The notes beneath the pieces were generated by a model. That model did no database searches, was not told the origin of the DNA, and saw only the letters and a list, made by a program, of their open reading frames with translations. From Anastrepha obliqua (lineage: Eukaryota; Arthropoda; Insecta; Diptera; Tephritidae), in contig NC_072896.1 of NCBI RefSeq assembly GCF_027943255.1, positions 124,001-188,000 on the forward strand: DNA of 64,000 nucleotides. Reading direction: 5' to 3'. A program made the position numbers and the translations under genes. Below, piece after piece: positions 1-11,083 of this stretch. Each line of letters opens with the position of its first letter. Positions within the stretch are counted from its first letter, which is position 1.

Positions 1-3000
1 CCTATATCTCGAGACCCTATCTACCAATAGGAATCCAAACTATACGGAAACCATCTTCAATACCTCCTTAACAATGTGTGTAAGTTTGGTTTAATTCGGT
101 GCAAAGACACGGCGGGTCCACGTTTTGGCATATATTTCCAGACCTTAGTCATCAAATTACCCCGTATTAAAGCACTTATCAACAGCTTTCATTTGATACC
201 CATATTGTACATACACAACCAAAGGTTACCCGGGTCCACGTTTTGACCTATATCTCGAGACCCCAGTCACGGAGCGGCATGAAAAATACTCTGTACTAAA
301 GCATTCCCCAACAGCTTCAATTTGATATCCATATTGTACAAACACATTCTAGGCTCCACGTTTTGGTCTCTATCTCGAGATCCTAGTCACGGAGCGGATG
401 GAAATACTCTGAACTAAAGCATTCACCAACAGCTTCCATTTGATACCCATATTGTACATACACATCCGAAGGTTACCCGGGTCCACGTTTGGACCTATAT
501 CTCGAGACCCTATCTACCAATAGGTATCCAAACTATACGGAAACCATCTTCAATACCTCCTTAACATTGTGTGTAAGTTTGGTTTAATTCGGTGCAAAGA
601 GACGGCGGGTCCACGTTTTGGCATATATTTCCAGACCCTAGTCATCAATAGGTATGAAAATTACCTCGGATTAAAGCACTTATCAACAGCTTTCATTTGA
701 TACACAAATTGTACATACACAACCAAAGGTTACCCGGGTTCACGTTTTGACCTACATATATCTCGAACCCTATCCACCAATAGATATCCAAACTATACGG
801 AAACCATCTTCAATACCTCCTTAACAATGTGTGTAAGTTTGGTTTAATTCGGTGCAAAGACACGGCGGGTCCACGTTTTGGCATATATTTCGAGACCCTA
901 GTCATCAATAGGTATGAAAATTACCCCGTATTAAAGCACTTATCAACAGCTTTCATTTGATATCCATATTGTACAAACACATTCTAGGGTCCACGTTTTG
1001 GTCTCTATCTCGAGACCCTAGTCACGGAGCGGATGGAAATACTCTGAACTAAAGCATTCACCAACAGCTTCCATTTGATACCCATATTGTACATACACAT
1101 CCGAAGGTTACCCGGGTCCACGTTTTGACCTATATCTCGAGACCCTATCTACCAATAGGAATCCAAACTATACGGAAACCATCTTCAATACCTCCTTAAC
1201 AATGTGTGTAAGTTTGGTTTAATTCGGTGCAAAGACACGGCGGGTCCACGTTTTGGCATATATTTCCAGACCTTAGTCATCAAATTACCCCGTATTAAAG
1301 CACTTATCAACAGCTTTCATTTGATACCCATATTGTACATACACATCCGAAGGTTACCCGGGTCCACGTTTTGACCTATATCTCGAGACCCTATCTACCA
1401 ATAGGTATCCAAACTATACGGAAACCATCTTCAATACCTCCTTAACAATGTGTGTAAGTTTGGTTTAATTCGGTGCAAAGACACGGCGGGTCCACGTTTG
1501 GCATATATTTCCAGACCCTAGTCATCAATAGGTATGAAAATTACCCCATATTAAAGCACTTATCAACAGCTTTCATTTGATACCCATATTGTACATACAC
1601 AACCAAAGGTTACCCGGGTCCACGTTTTGACCTATATCTCGAGACCCCAGTCACGGAGCGGCATGAAAAATACTCTGTACTAAAGCATTCCCCAACAGCT
1701 TCCATTTGATATCCATATTGTACAAACACATTCTAGGCTCCACGTTTTGGTCTCTATCTCGAGATCCTAGTCACGGAGCGGATGGAAATACTCTGAACTA
1801 AAGCATTCACCAACAGCTTCCATTTGATACCCATATTGTACATACACATCCGAAGGTTACCCGGGTCCACGTTTGGACCTATATCTCGAGACCCTATCTA
1901 CCAATAGGTATCCAAACTATACGGAAACCATCTTCAATACCTCCTTAACAATGTGTGTAAGTTTGGTTTAATTCGGTGCAAAGAGACGGCGGGTCCACGT
2001 TTTGGCATATATTTCCAGACCCTAGTCATCAATAGGTATGAAAATTACCTCGGATTAAAGCACTTATCAACAGCTTTCATTTGATACACAAATTGTACAT
2101 ACACAACCAAAGGTTACCCGGGTTCACGTTTTGACCTACATATATCTCGAACCCTATCCACCAATAGATATCCAAACTATACGGAAACCATCTTCAATAC
2201 CTCCTTAACAATGTGTGTAAGTTTGGTTTAATTCGGTGCAAAGACACGGCGGGTCCACGTTTTGGCATATATTTCGAGACCCTAGTCATCAATAGGTATG
2301 AAAATTACCCCGTATTAAAGCACTTATCAACAGCTTTCATTTGATATCCATATTGTACAAACACATTCTAGGGTCCACGTTTTGGTCTCTATCTCGAGAC
2401 CCTAGTCACGGAGCGGATGGAAATACTCTGAACTAAAGCATTCACCAACAGCTTCCATTTGATACCCATATTGTACATACACATCCGAAGGTTACCCGGG
2501 TCCACGTTTTGACCTATATCTCGAGACCCTATCTACCAATAGGAATCCAAACTATACGGAAACCATCTTCAATACCTCCTTAACAATGTGTGTAAGTTTG
2601 GTTTAATTCGGTGCAAAGACACGGCGGGTCCACGTTTTGGCATATATTTCCAGACCTTAGTCATCAAATTACCCCGTATTAAAGCACTTATCAACAGCTT
2701 TCATTTGATACCCATATTGTACATACACATCCGAAGGTTACCCGGGTCCACGTTTTGACCTATATCTCGAGACCCTATCTACCAATAGGTATCCAAACTA
2801 TACGGAAACCATCTTCAATACCTCCTTAACAATGTGTGTAAGTTTGGTTTAATTCGGTGCAAAGACACGGCGGGTCCACGTTTGGCATATATTTCCAGAC
2901 CCTAGTCATCAATAGGTATGAAAATTACCCCATATTAAAGCACTTATCAACAGCTTTCATTTGATACCCATATTGTACATACACAACCAAAGGTTACCCG

Positions 3001-3790
3001 GGTCCACGTTTTGACCTATATCTCGAGACCCCAGTCACGGAGCGGCATGAAAAATACTCTGTACTAAAGCATTCCCCAACAGCTTCAATTTGATATCCAT
3101 ATTGTACAAACACATTCTAGGCTCCACGTTTTGGTCTCTATCTCGAGATCCTAGTCACGGAGCGGATGGAAATACTCTGAACTAAAGCATTCACCAACAG
3201 CTTCCATTTGATACCCATATTGTACATACACATCCGAAGGTTACCCGGGTCCACGTTTGGACCTATATCTCGAGACCCTATCTACCAATAGGTATCCAAA
3301 CTATACGGAAACCATCTTCAATACCTCCTTAACAATGTGTGTAAGTTTGGTTTAATTCGGTGCAAAGAGACGGCGGGTCCACGTTTTGGCATATATTTCC
3401 AGACCCTAGTCATCAATAGGTATGAAAATTACCCCATATTAAAGCACTTATCAACAGCTTTCATTTGATACCCATATTGTACATACACAACCAAAGGTTA
3501 CCCGGGTCCACCTTTTGACCTATATCTCGAGACCCCAGTCACGGAGCGGCATGAAAAATACTCTGTACTAAAGCATTCACCAACAGCTTCAATTTGATAC
3601 CCATATTGTACATACACATCCGAAGGTAACCCGGGTCCACGTTTTGACCTATATCTCGAGACCCCAGTCACGGAGCGGCATGAAAAATACTCTGTACTAA
3701 AGCATTCACCAACAGCTTTCATTTGATACCCATATTGTACATACACGTCCGAAGGTTACCCGGGTCCACGTTTTGACCTATATCTCGAGC
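1..3790. repeat. Minisatellite array with 1384-bp higher-order repeat
   Basis: The array is built from alternating related units of roughly 120-150 bp that share GGGTCCACGTTTTG and TATCTCGAGACC. One unit type carries CTACCAATAGG...GGTGCAAAGACACGG, another GTCATCAATAGG...AAAGCACTTATC, a third GTCACGGAGCGG...AAAGCATTC. Rare variants repeat at a constant distance: CCACGTTTGG at 483, 1867 and 3251, and TCTCGAACCC at 761 and 2145, each 1384 bp apart, so the array is about 2.7 copies of a higher-order unit. Apparent reading frames inside it (for example 3498-3746) only translate the repeat. Near-identity of the higher-order copies implies recent amplification, or an assembly duplication. Confidence 0.9.
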
Positions 3791-3941
3791 CCTATTTCCA
3801 AAAGAAAATATAATCCATGTTTTTCGTGGATAATGTAGCTTTCGAATGGTGAAAGAATTTTTAAAATCGGTCCAGTAGTTTTTGAGCCTATTCGTAACAA
3901 ACAAACAAACAAAGTTTTCCTCTTTATAATATTAGTATAGA
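1..3941 (-). mobile_element. Helitron 5' portion with expanded internal minisatellite (copy HelL)
   Basis: Read on the minus strand, the element starts at 3941 with TCTATACTAATATTATAAAG, the classic 5' terminus of an insect Helitron family, preceded by A as expected for insertion between A and T. It continues with GGAAAACTTTG, a TTTG microsatellite, and the conserved GGCTCAAAAACTACTGGACC block near 3870-3895, then enters the minisatellite at about 3790. The element runs off the left edge of the window, so its 3' CTRR end and any Rep-helicase gene are not visible. The same 5' end and minisatellite recur on the plus strand at 62329. Helitrons move by rolling-circle replication; no coding capacity is seen in this part. 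Confidence 0.82.
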
Positions 3942-6083
3942 TATAAGTTGAATATACATACACATTTATTATCTTATATGGTTATGTGATGTCTTTCTAT
4001 GTATTAATTTATCAACTTAAAATAGAATATAAAGCTGACATCTATTGACCAATAGCTTTTAAAAGCCCCAATATGTTATTATCCTAACCCGGTAACCCAG
4101 ACCTGTCTAACTCTAAAGATTTAACGTTCTTTAACGTATTAATTAAATGTACTGTGGATATTTTATATTTAGTCTACGCAAACTTTCAACTCCATATACA
4201 TATGTAAGTCCATACATGTATATACAAACACATAGGCTCCTTCTAAAAAGAAAATACAGTATAAGCTTAAGTATATAATCAATTTGATAATATAGGTGAA
4301 ATAATTTTAAAATGTCAAAGATATTCACTCGGAAGTGAATTACAGAACTTGCCCGATTATGAAAAACACTACTCTTATTATTGTAATTTTATATAATATT
4401 ATATATGTATGTAAATCTCTTCAATGTTTAACTTTTTGTAATTAATTTAATCTACCATTAAGGTATTTATTACAAGACAGCTCCTTGGGTAGAAAAACCA
4501 CAATTTTATTTATTTATTCATGTCAATAGGGTATTATGTCCTTACAAATTAAGATTTCAATTCAGATATGTTATGAAACTAATAATAGAAAAAAGTAATA
4601 TTTAAATAGAATTTTCAATTATTTTATGTAACTATCGTCTCAGCAAATCCCATCCAATGAAATATCCAAATGATTATATTTTGTTAGTAGGTTATTGAAT
4701 TTTAAGAGCGACCTAGTGATAATCTGGCACCATCTGTTCGATGTAAATTTATATAAAACCTATTATGTATTATGCCCCAAGTGTTTAAGATCAACATGGG
4801 AATTAATTTTGCCATAAATAATATCCGCGATAATAATGAAAGAATTTACCGTTCGTCTAATTTAAGGCAATTCAAGTCAATTAACAAACAACATGCATTG
4901 TAAGAAGGCATGGAGTGGGCGAAGAGTGAAAAATGTAAAGCAAAGTGTACAAATTTCCTTTGAATGTATGCTGGTCGCGCAATGTGAGACGTATAAAAAG
5001 GACTCTAAATCAAAGAAGTGTAGTTGCGCCTTGAGCGAACAAACATAACATAAACGTATTTCAGAAGTATTAAGCGCCCAATGAATATGAAACGGGAATT
5101 AAATACGACACCTAATTCCAGGATTTAATCAATGCGGTGTAAATAAAAGCGAAATCCAAAAATTGATATAACTTACAAAACAACTGGAAGAGGTACATCT
5201 TTTCGAATACTTTAATTCTTCTGGGATATATTATCATTTCCTTCAAGGTGATATATTCTGTGAAAATAAATTTAATTTGGATAGGACGATTAAGCTTATA
5301 GTTAATGGTGGAATTTGCGACAAAAATCAAGGGATTTTTTAAAGCAAAAGTTCAACCTTTTACTCATTTGAACTCTGAAGAGCGCATTTAAGATTTACAC
5401 ACTAATTGGCTGATTTAAAAAAACACGGTGGAACCAAATACTTGTTTTTAAAATAAATTAAAAAAGGTTGAAACTTTCCTAAATTCTGGGACAGTGCGAT
5501 ATTTAGTTATGTAGTAGGATGCCAAAATCCCAATTTGTTATGCTAGTCTTTTAAAGCGTTCATAATTAACAAAATATAATTCCGGAAAATTATAATAGTA
5601 AATTGTGTCACTAACTGTCACACAACTGGAACACTATATGCCCTAATTCTTGATATTTTCAGCAAAATATTTTGCTAAATTTGTTAATTATTGAATATTT
5701 CAATAACAAAAATGTAAACATAAAATGCGCGACGAAGGTAAATTTTGGCATTGCTACTTTTTACGCTTTTCTTTAGCACACTTATAACGTATCTTGATTC
5801 AATAATTTTTTACTTCATATAATTTAAGGCATGAACAATTTTCGTGTATATTAAAATATTGTTTTGGCAGAAGAAGGGACCAAAACGAGACTTATTGGGA
5901 TATATTCACTATTTTTTACCTATTTTGATCCCTGAGTCTTAAACTAAATAATTACCCAATATTACTTCTACTGCTAGAAGTACAAAACCAAAAATACAAT
6001 GTTCGTAACGATTCGTGTGAATAAAAATATTTCCTCTCCGTTTTAAAGTGCAGTAAAATATTTATGTACATATACGTAAAGTT
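3942..6083. other. AT-rich intergenic or intronic stretch, no gene recognised
   Basis: Reading frames here are short and show no family resemblance. The only notable signal is the TATA-type promoter candidate near 4992, listed separately. Several poly-A/poly-T runs and near-palindromic AT tracts are present. Confidence 0.6.
4992..5030 (+). promoter_or_regulatory. Candidate TATA-box core promoter (gene start or solo-LTR promoter)
   Basis: TATAAAAAG at 4992-5000 is followed about 30 bases later by GTAGTTGC (around 5020-5027), a reasonable arthropod initiator spacing. Downstream is an A/C-rich leader (GAACAAACATAACATAAACG) typical of fly 5' UTRs. The first ATG lies at about 5081 and opens only about 15 codons. 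The block begins near 4899 with TGTAAGAAGG, so this could instead be the U3/R part of a solo LTR, but I cannot define both ends. Confidence 0.35.
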
Positions 6084-6085
6084 TA

Positions 6086-6544
6086 CGGGGTTTTTCCCAA
6101 CTCATAACACTATGATTTAACATTTATTTGTTTAATGTGCTTTTTGCTTCGTATAGTTTTAGTTTTATTACACCAATCTAAAGGGTTTTCAAGGGTGGGT
6201 AGATGTTGAAATGGAATAAAATGGCGTTTGCTGTGTGGCACGTAGCGCCGTCCTGCTGGAACCACATGTCGTCTAGGTCCATATGGTTCAATATGGGCCA
6301 TAAGAAATTGAAAGGGCCACCACGTCTACCGAGAAATGGGCGCAATGCGCGCAACGTTTGCGTTAATGAACACTCATTTTGATAATAAAGTTTTATCATT
6401 TGAACATGCTGTTCAATCGTGTAACTTGCCATGATGATTTGGCATAAACAACTGAATAATAAACAAAAGATTTGACAGATGTCACCAAAATAAAATGGCT
6501 GCCACAGGGCGCCAAAATCGACCCGCGCCAATGGAAAAACCCTT
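6086..6544 (-). mobile_element. Short non-autonomous DD41D (rosa-like) mariner, 459 bp
   Basis: The ends form imperfect terminal inverted repeats sharing GGGTTTTTCC (CGGGGTTTTTCCCAA on the left; the complement of TTGG...AAAAACCCTT on the right). TA duplications flank the element at 6084-6085 and 6545-6546. Inside, on the minus strand, is an internally deleted transposase gene related to those at 10155, 43447 and 57251. The terminal sequence differs from those copies, so this is a separate lineage. Confidence 0.75.
6178..6432 (-). pseudogene. Internally deleted mariner transposase (DD41D type)
   Basis: Starting at the ATG at 6432 the frame reads MASYTIEQHVQMIKLYYQNE, the N-terminal helix typical of these mariners. 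It passes through a short RPFLGRRGGP stretch, then jumps directly to NHMDLDDMWFQQDGATCHTA, the region of the second catalytic aspartate. Most of the DNA-binding domain and the first aspartate motif (SDEAHF) are therefore missing, and the C-terminal PPRSCD..LDYFLW block is lost too. The deletion junction keeps the reading frame, unlike the other deleted copies in this window. No active transposase can be made; the element could only move if an intact relative acts on its ends. Confidence 0.75.
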
Positions 6545-6546
6545 TA

Positions 6547-8587
6547 CTATAGCCACTACTATGTGGTCCAATATGTCCGAATTGTTGTCAAGCCCTTGGG
6601 GGAACCTGTTATCCCTATAGGGCGCGTCCCCAGGTGGTGGATAGGGTCTAAACTTTAATTTAAAGTAAAATTTCTGTACAATAATTTATAAAGAAACTCG
6701 GTTTGAAATATGCATTTTTTTTACATTTCGAAAATAAACATACATTAATCACTCTTATGCTATGTTTTTACAGCACGTAATTCGCTCTCCTATTCGTAAT
6801 TCGCTTTCTAATTTGTAATCTACGTTCCGCTTACCCTTCAAAATACGTAATTCGCCATACAAAATTTTGAGAACGAAGTACCTCATTTGTAAGAAATCCA
6901 GTTTCAATTACCTTGCGAATTATGAAGACATCGCTGTCTACCCTAATTTCGATCGGAAATGTATTGAAATTAGTTGTCATACCAAACGAAAAAGGAAACA
7001 AAAACAAAAAACAAAGTGAACAAACGTTGAATTAGAATCAGAAAGGTTATTGTATATTATATTAATCGAGGCAAAAACAAAATTGATAAAAAAAAATTAT
7101 TATGCCGAGGAAGTTTTTGAACACCTCAAGAATTGTCAAAGAAACCAAATTGTCTTCAGAGATACCATGCAATGAAGTTGTGCATTTTAGCTTTCACCCC
7201 CGCCACCAAGTACACAAATCCTTTACTCGGTAACTTCTGCACTATTTCTAAAAGTATGTAGCTGTCTCCCATTGTTCCGCTGGAAAATTAATTAATAAAA
7301 TAAAGTAAAATTTTTCTTTTAACTTATTTGTTTTCTGCATCATCGATAATCATCGGAGTTACAAGTATTCAAAGAATGTTCAAATGAGGAGACTTTTGAG
7401 GTTTTGGTGCGTCGGAAAATAATTAAAAAAAAATTTTCCTTTAACTCAAAATGAAGAAAAATTTTGTACTTATATACTTTTCCGGTAAATAACAAGTTAG
7501 AATAAGAAAATCTTTTTTAACACTTTGTCAAAATGATTCGTTCCAACTCAATGTTTAGCGAATTCAATTAAGAAAATATTTGCTTTTACAACATAAATGG
7601 GAATATTATAAAATATATTTTAAACTTAAAAGTGTGATTATGAAAGCAAGAGCGAAGTGTTTAAATTATATATATTTAGAGAGTATTTCGATGGTATTGG
7701 CGCTGTAGACTGGCAGAATCAACATAAAGTAAATAATTAAACTTAATAAATGCACGCACCTTTTTTCTGCAGTGTTTTCATTCTGTCTCTCTTCTGCTTG
7801 AGTATGGCTATATCTTCAAGAGCTATGTAATGTTGTACATGAATGCTTGAGCAATTCACCTTCAATGAGAAATGCACCATCCTCGCTCGTCATTTGTTTG
7901 ATTTTAAATTTTGTCGATTATCTGTAGATAGACAGAGTTTTGATTAATACATACATCTAATTCCATTAGTTTCTAAAATACCTCAAATATTTGTTTAAAT
8001 ACTCACAGTACTGTTGCAGTATTATTTGGTAGCGTCTCTATCATTTGGTAACGATGTAGTGGACATAAATTAATAAAATTTGCACGGTTTTTGGCAACGT
8101 TATATTACGACCGATACAAGGAAACCAGAGCTCAACTCTAAAGAATTTTATTCACTCTACTTAAACGTTCAATTTAGCATACAATACTAATCATACATAA
8201 GTACTATTATGCTACATAGATTTATATGGTACAAAAACCTCACAACAAGAGATATGCTTATGTTTTATTTCCCGAAATAAATTTGTTGCAACGGTGTATT
8301 ACTGATATATAGTATTTGTTACCATCCGCAATCATTTTTTGGATTCAAAGACTATTTTCTCGACTGTTTGTTGATGCGAAGCAGTTAAATTTGTTGACAT
8401 GGTAAATTCGATTTCATTTTCTCAACAACCTGTTAGGAATAGGAAAGAAAATGAGCTGCCAAAATCGGTAAACAAATGGTATGTATTGTGGTTTGTGGGA
8501 AAGAGGTTTTAAGTGACTGAGAATAAGAAGTTGGATGCACGCATTGTGCATACGGCTATATGCCGCTCTCATGTTTCTTCAAGCATA
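6547..8587. other. AT-rich stretch without recognisable genes
   Basis: No protein family, tRNA or paired repeat is evident. A locally GC-richer patch at about 6590-6650 (GGCGCGTCCCCAGGTGGTGG) stands out from its surroundings and may be a fragment of an unrecognised dispersed repeat. Confidence 0.55.
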
Positions 8588-8939
8588 TCTATATATATAA
8601 AAATTAAGCCGAAAAAAAGTGTGCATTTGTCCGGGGTAATCTCAGCAACGCGTGAAAGGAAAACAATGAAAGTTTCACACATTGTTGGTGTTACTTTGGC
8701 AAAGGTTTCTGTGAAGTTTGGTTGAAATCCGATGACGCGTGTGTGTGCGGTGCGTCGGTTAAGTGAGTGTGTTTTTGCTATTTGCCGCACGTATTTTTTG
8801 TACCGCACATAGCATTCATTAGAATTGAATACATTTTGGTCGTGTGTGTCTGGGCCGATTATTATGAAATTTTTTATATATGTATATATATTTTTCCAAG
8901 GTGAAGGTTAGTATAATATGCTTATTGATTCCACTCGCC

Positions 8940-9180
8940 ACCAGGTGGCGCTGCCGAAGGCCAAAAGGAGGACCCGGGTAACCCTAGGATGTGTTTTTAC
9001 ATTGTGGGTATCAAATCAAAGCTACTGATGAGTGCTTTAATACAGAGTATTTTTTAGATCTCTGAGTGACCAGGGTCTCGAGATATAGCCGAAAAGGTGG
9101 ACCAATGTACCCTTGGATGCGTTTGTACAATATGGGTATCATATGGAAGCTGTTGATGAAAGCTTTTAAGTGAAGTAATT
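8940..9180 (+). repeat. Two monomers of the Helitron minisatellite
   Basis: Two diverged units carry GGACCCGGGTAACC..., CAATATGGGTATCA..GGAAGCTGTTG and GGTCTCGAGATATAG. These are the plus-strand form of the arrays at 1-3790 and 62640-63480. Their place between a Helitron 5' end and helicase sequence shows that the minisatellite belongs to the Helitron 5' region rather than being an independent satellite. Confidence 0.85.
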
Positions 9181-9588
9181 TTTACTGCCCATTTCTGGGA
9201 TAAAGAAAGGAGATGGAGCTGGAGGTGGAAGAGGAAAAGGAATAGCTACAGGAGGAGGAAGAGGAAGAGGCAGAGAAAGAGGAAGACCAATTATTATTAA
9301 AAATTAAAAAAAAAATTCTAAAAAAATTTTAAAATATTATATTACTTATACGCTTATTATATAAACGTTAATCTGAAGTCAGTTATAGTGAAAAATTCAT
9401 TGTATCATTGCCGGCGTGATTGGTGATCGTTTCCTTAATTTTTTGCAGAAAGGTTATGCTAATGTGAGATATTACCTATATCATTCATATATTTACGTAT
9501 TACCTGTGTACTCACAAATATACGGTTGAAGCAAATATATGTCAGTTTTTTTACTTTTCAGACATCACGCAAAAAAGAGGAAGAGGAA

Positions 9589-10152
9589 GGTACAGGAAAG
9601 ACTTTTTTGTTTTCAATAATCCACTTTGTTGGATGGCAGTCGAACGGCGCATTCTGCTTTAAAATTGCCGTTGAATATGCATACAGAAGAAACACCCACC
9701 TGTAACATATCGAAAAACTCTGGCATGGCTAAAGTTTTACAACAGTGTAAAATAATTGTATGGGATGAGTGCACGATGGCACATTAAAAGTCACTGGAAG
9801 CGCTTGATAGGACATTACGAGATTTACGTAGTAAAAATGAAATGTTTGGTCGTGCCTTAGTGCTGCTGGCAGGTGATTTTAGACCAACACTGCCTGTTAT
9901 TCCTCGAGCAACTGTAGCAGATGAATTGGCTGCATGTTTGAAGTCATCATATTTGTGGAGACATGTTCAAACACTCAAACTAACTACAAATGTACGTGTT
10001 CTAATGCAAAATGATCCATCAGCTGCTGAATTTTCACAGCAATTATTGGATATTGGAAATGGCAAAGTTCCTGTCGATAATTTAACTGGCTTAATAACTT
10101 TACAACCAAACTTTTGTCAAATAAGTCAAACGAAAGAACAGTTAATTCAAAG
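9589..10152 (+). pseudogene. Helitron Pif1-like helicase, N-terminal fragment
   Basis: This is the 5' half of the helicase part of a Helitron Rep-Hel protein, an ATP-driven 5'-3' DNA helicase used in rolling-circle transposition. Walker A (GTGKTF) is at 9589-9606. The Walker B-like IVWDEC is at 9755-9772, in another frame, and is followed by an in-frame TAA at 9785 within MAH-KSLEALDRTL. The longest open stretch, from 9842, contains LLAGDFRPTLPVIPR and the LKLTTNVRV motif, then DIGNGKVP. At least one frameshift and one stop break the gene. The fragment is cut at 10152 by a mariner; the sequence resumes at 11084 in register. Confidence 0.85.
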
Positions 10153-10154
10153 TA

Positions 10155-11081
10155 AAGGGTGTTTTTTTAGAGGTTAGGTTTTCAATTTGGCACTACTTTT
10201 TTCGTAGATGGTCTTTTTGACAGCTGTCACTTGATTTATGCTCAGTTTGGTTTGCCATTTCATAATGAATAGACTTACACCTGAACAACGTTAGCAAATC
10301 GTGCAAATTTATTACGAAAATAATGGTTCGGTTCGCGCGACGCATCGAAGAAAATTTTGATCAGCGATGAAGCTCACTTTTGGTTGAATGGGTATGTCAA
10401 TAAGCAAAATTGTCGCATTTGGAGTGAACATAATCCACAAGCCATTGCTGAGACGCCGTTACATCCTCAAAAAGTCACTGTTTGGTGTGCTCTATGGGCA
10501 GAGGGAATCATTGGTCCTTATTTCTTTAAAAATGAAGCCGGCCATAATGTTACAGTCAATGGAGAGCGTTATAGAGCCATGATTAATGACTTTTTCGTGC
10601 CTGAATTGGACGATGTTGATGTGGACGACCTTTGGTTCCAACAAGACGGCGCTACATGCCATACAGCCAACGCAACAATCGATTTATTGAAGGAAACTTT
10701 TGGTGAGCGCATTATCTCGCGCCGTGGACCTGTGGAGTGGCCTCCAAGATCGTGCGATATAACACCGCCGGACTATTTCTTGTGGGGCTATGTGAAGTCG
10801 CTTGTCTACGCAGATAAGCCCGAGACGATTGACGTCTTGGAAGAGAATATTCGGCGCGTTATTGCTGACATACGGCCACAATTGCTGCAAAAAGTGGTCG
10901 AAAATTGGGCCTCTCGGCTGGAATTTATTCGAGCCAGCCGCGGCGGCCACTTGCCCGAAATCATTTTTAAAACATAATGGCGAACCCTTATCTTTATAAT
11001 AAAGCTAAGTTCTTGGCCATAACATTAAATTATATACGTTTTATTTCATCTTGAAAACCTAACCTCTAAAAAAACACCCTT
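10155..11081 (+). mobile_element. DD41D (rosa-like) mariner, 927 bp, inserted in the Helitron helicase
   Basis: Perfect 31-bp terminal inverted repeats lie at 10155-10185 (AAGGGTGTTTTTTTAGAGG...) and 11051-11081, flanked by TA duplications at 10153-10154 and 11082-11083. The perfect repeats imply a fairly young insertion. A full-length mariner is near 1.3 kb, so about 300-400 bp are missing, from the N-terminal half of the transposase gene. Removing the element with one TA copy makes the flanking helicase frame continuous. Confidence 0.93.
10265..10977 (+). pseudogene. Mariner transposase, DD41D type, internally deleted
   Basis: The ATG at 10265 opens with MNRLTPEQR, then hits TAG where a leucine is expected, and resumes QIVQIYYENNGSVRAT. 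Most of the helix-turn-helix region is deleted, and the junction also shifts the frame. From about 10357 the catalytic domain is open to 10977: ISDEAHFWLNG (first Asp), DLWFQQDGATCHT (second Asp), then EWPPRSCDITPPDYFLWGYV (third Asp). Forty-one residues separate the second and third aspartates, the spacing known for the rosa group of tephritid mariners. All three catalytic residues survive but the protein cannot be made as one chain. Confidence 0.88.
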
Positions 11082-11083
11082 TA

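Noticed and set aside
3498..3746. 82-codon open frame with an internally repeated peptide
   Set aside because: It is only the translation of the minisatellite monomers; the periodic peptide follows the DNA period and no start or gene context exists.
1..3790. CRISPR-like array of repeats and spacers
   Set aside because: The units are contiguous related monomers of 120-150 bp in a eukaryotic Helitron, with no short repeats separated by unique spacers.
10684..10950. Minus-strand open frame over the mariner transposase
   Set aside because: It is an antisense shadow of the catalytic domain encoded on the plus strand.
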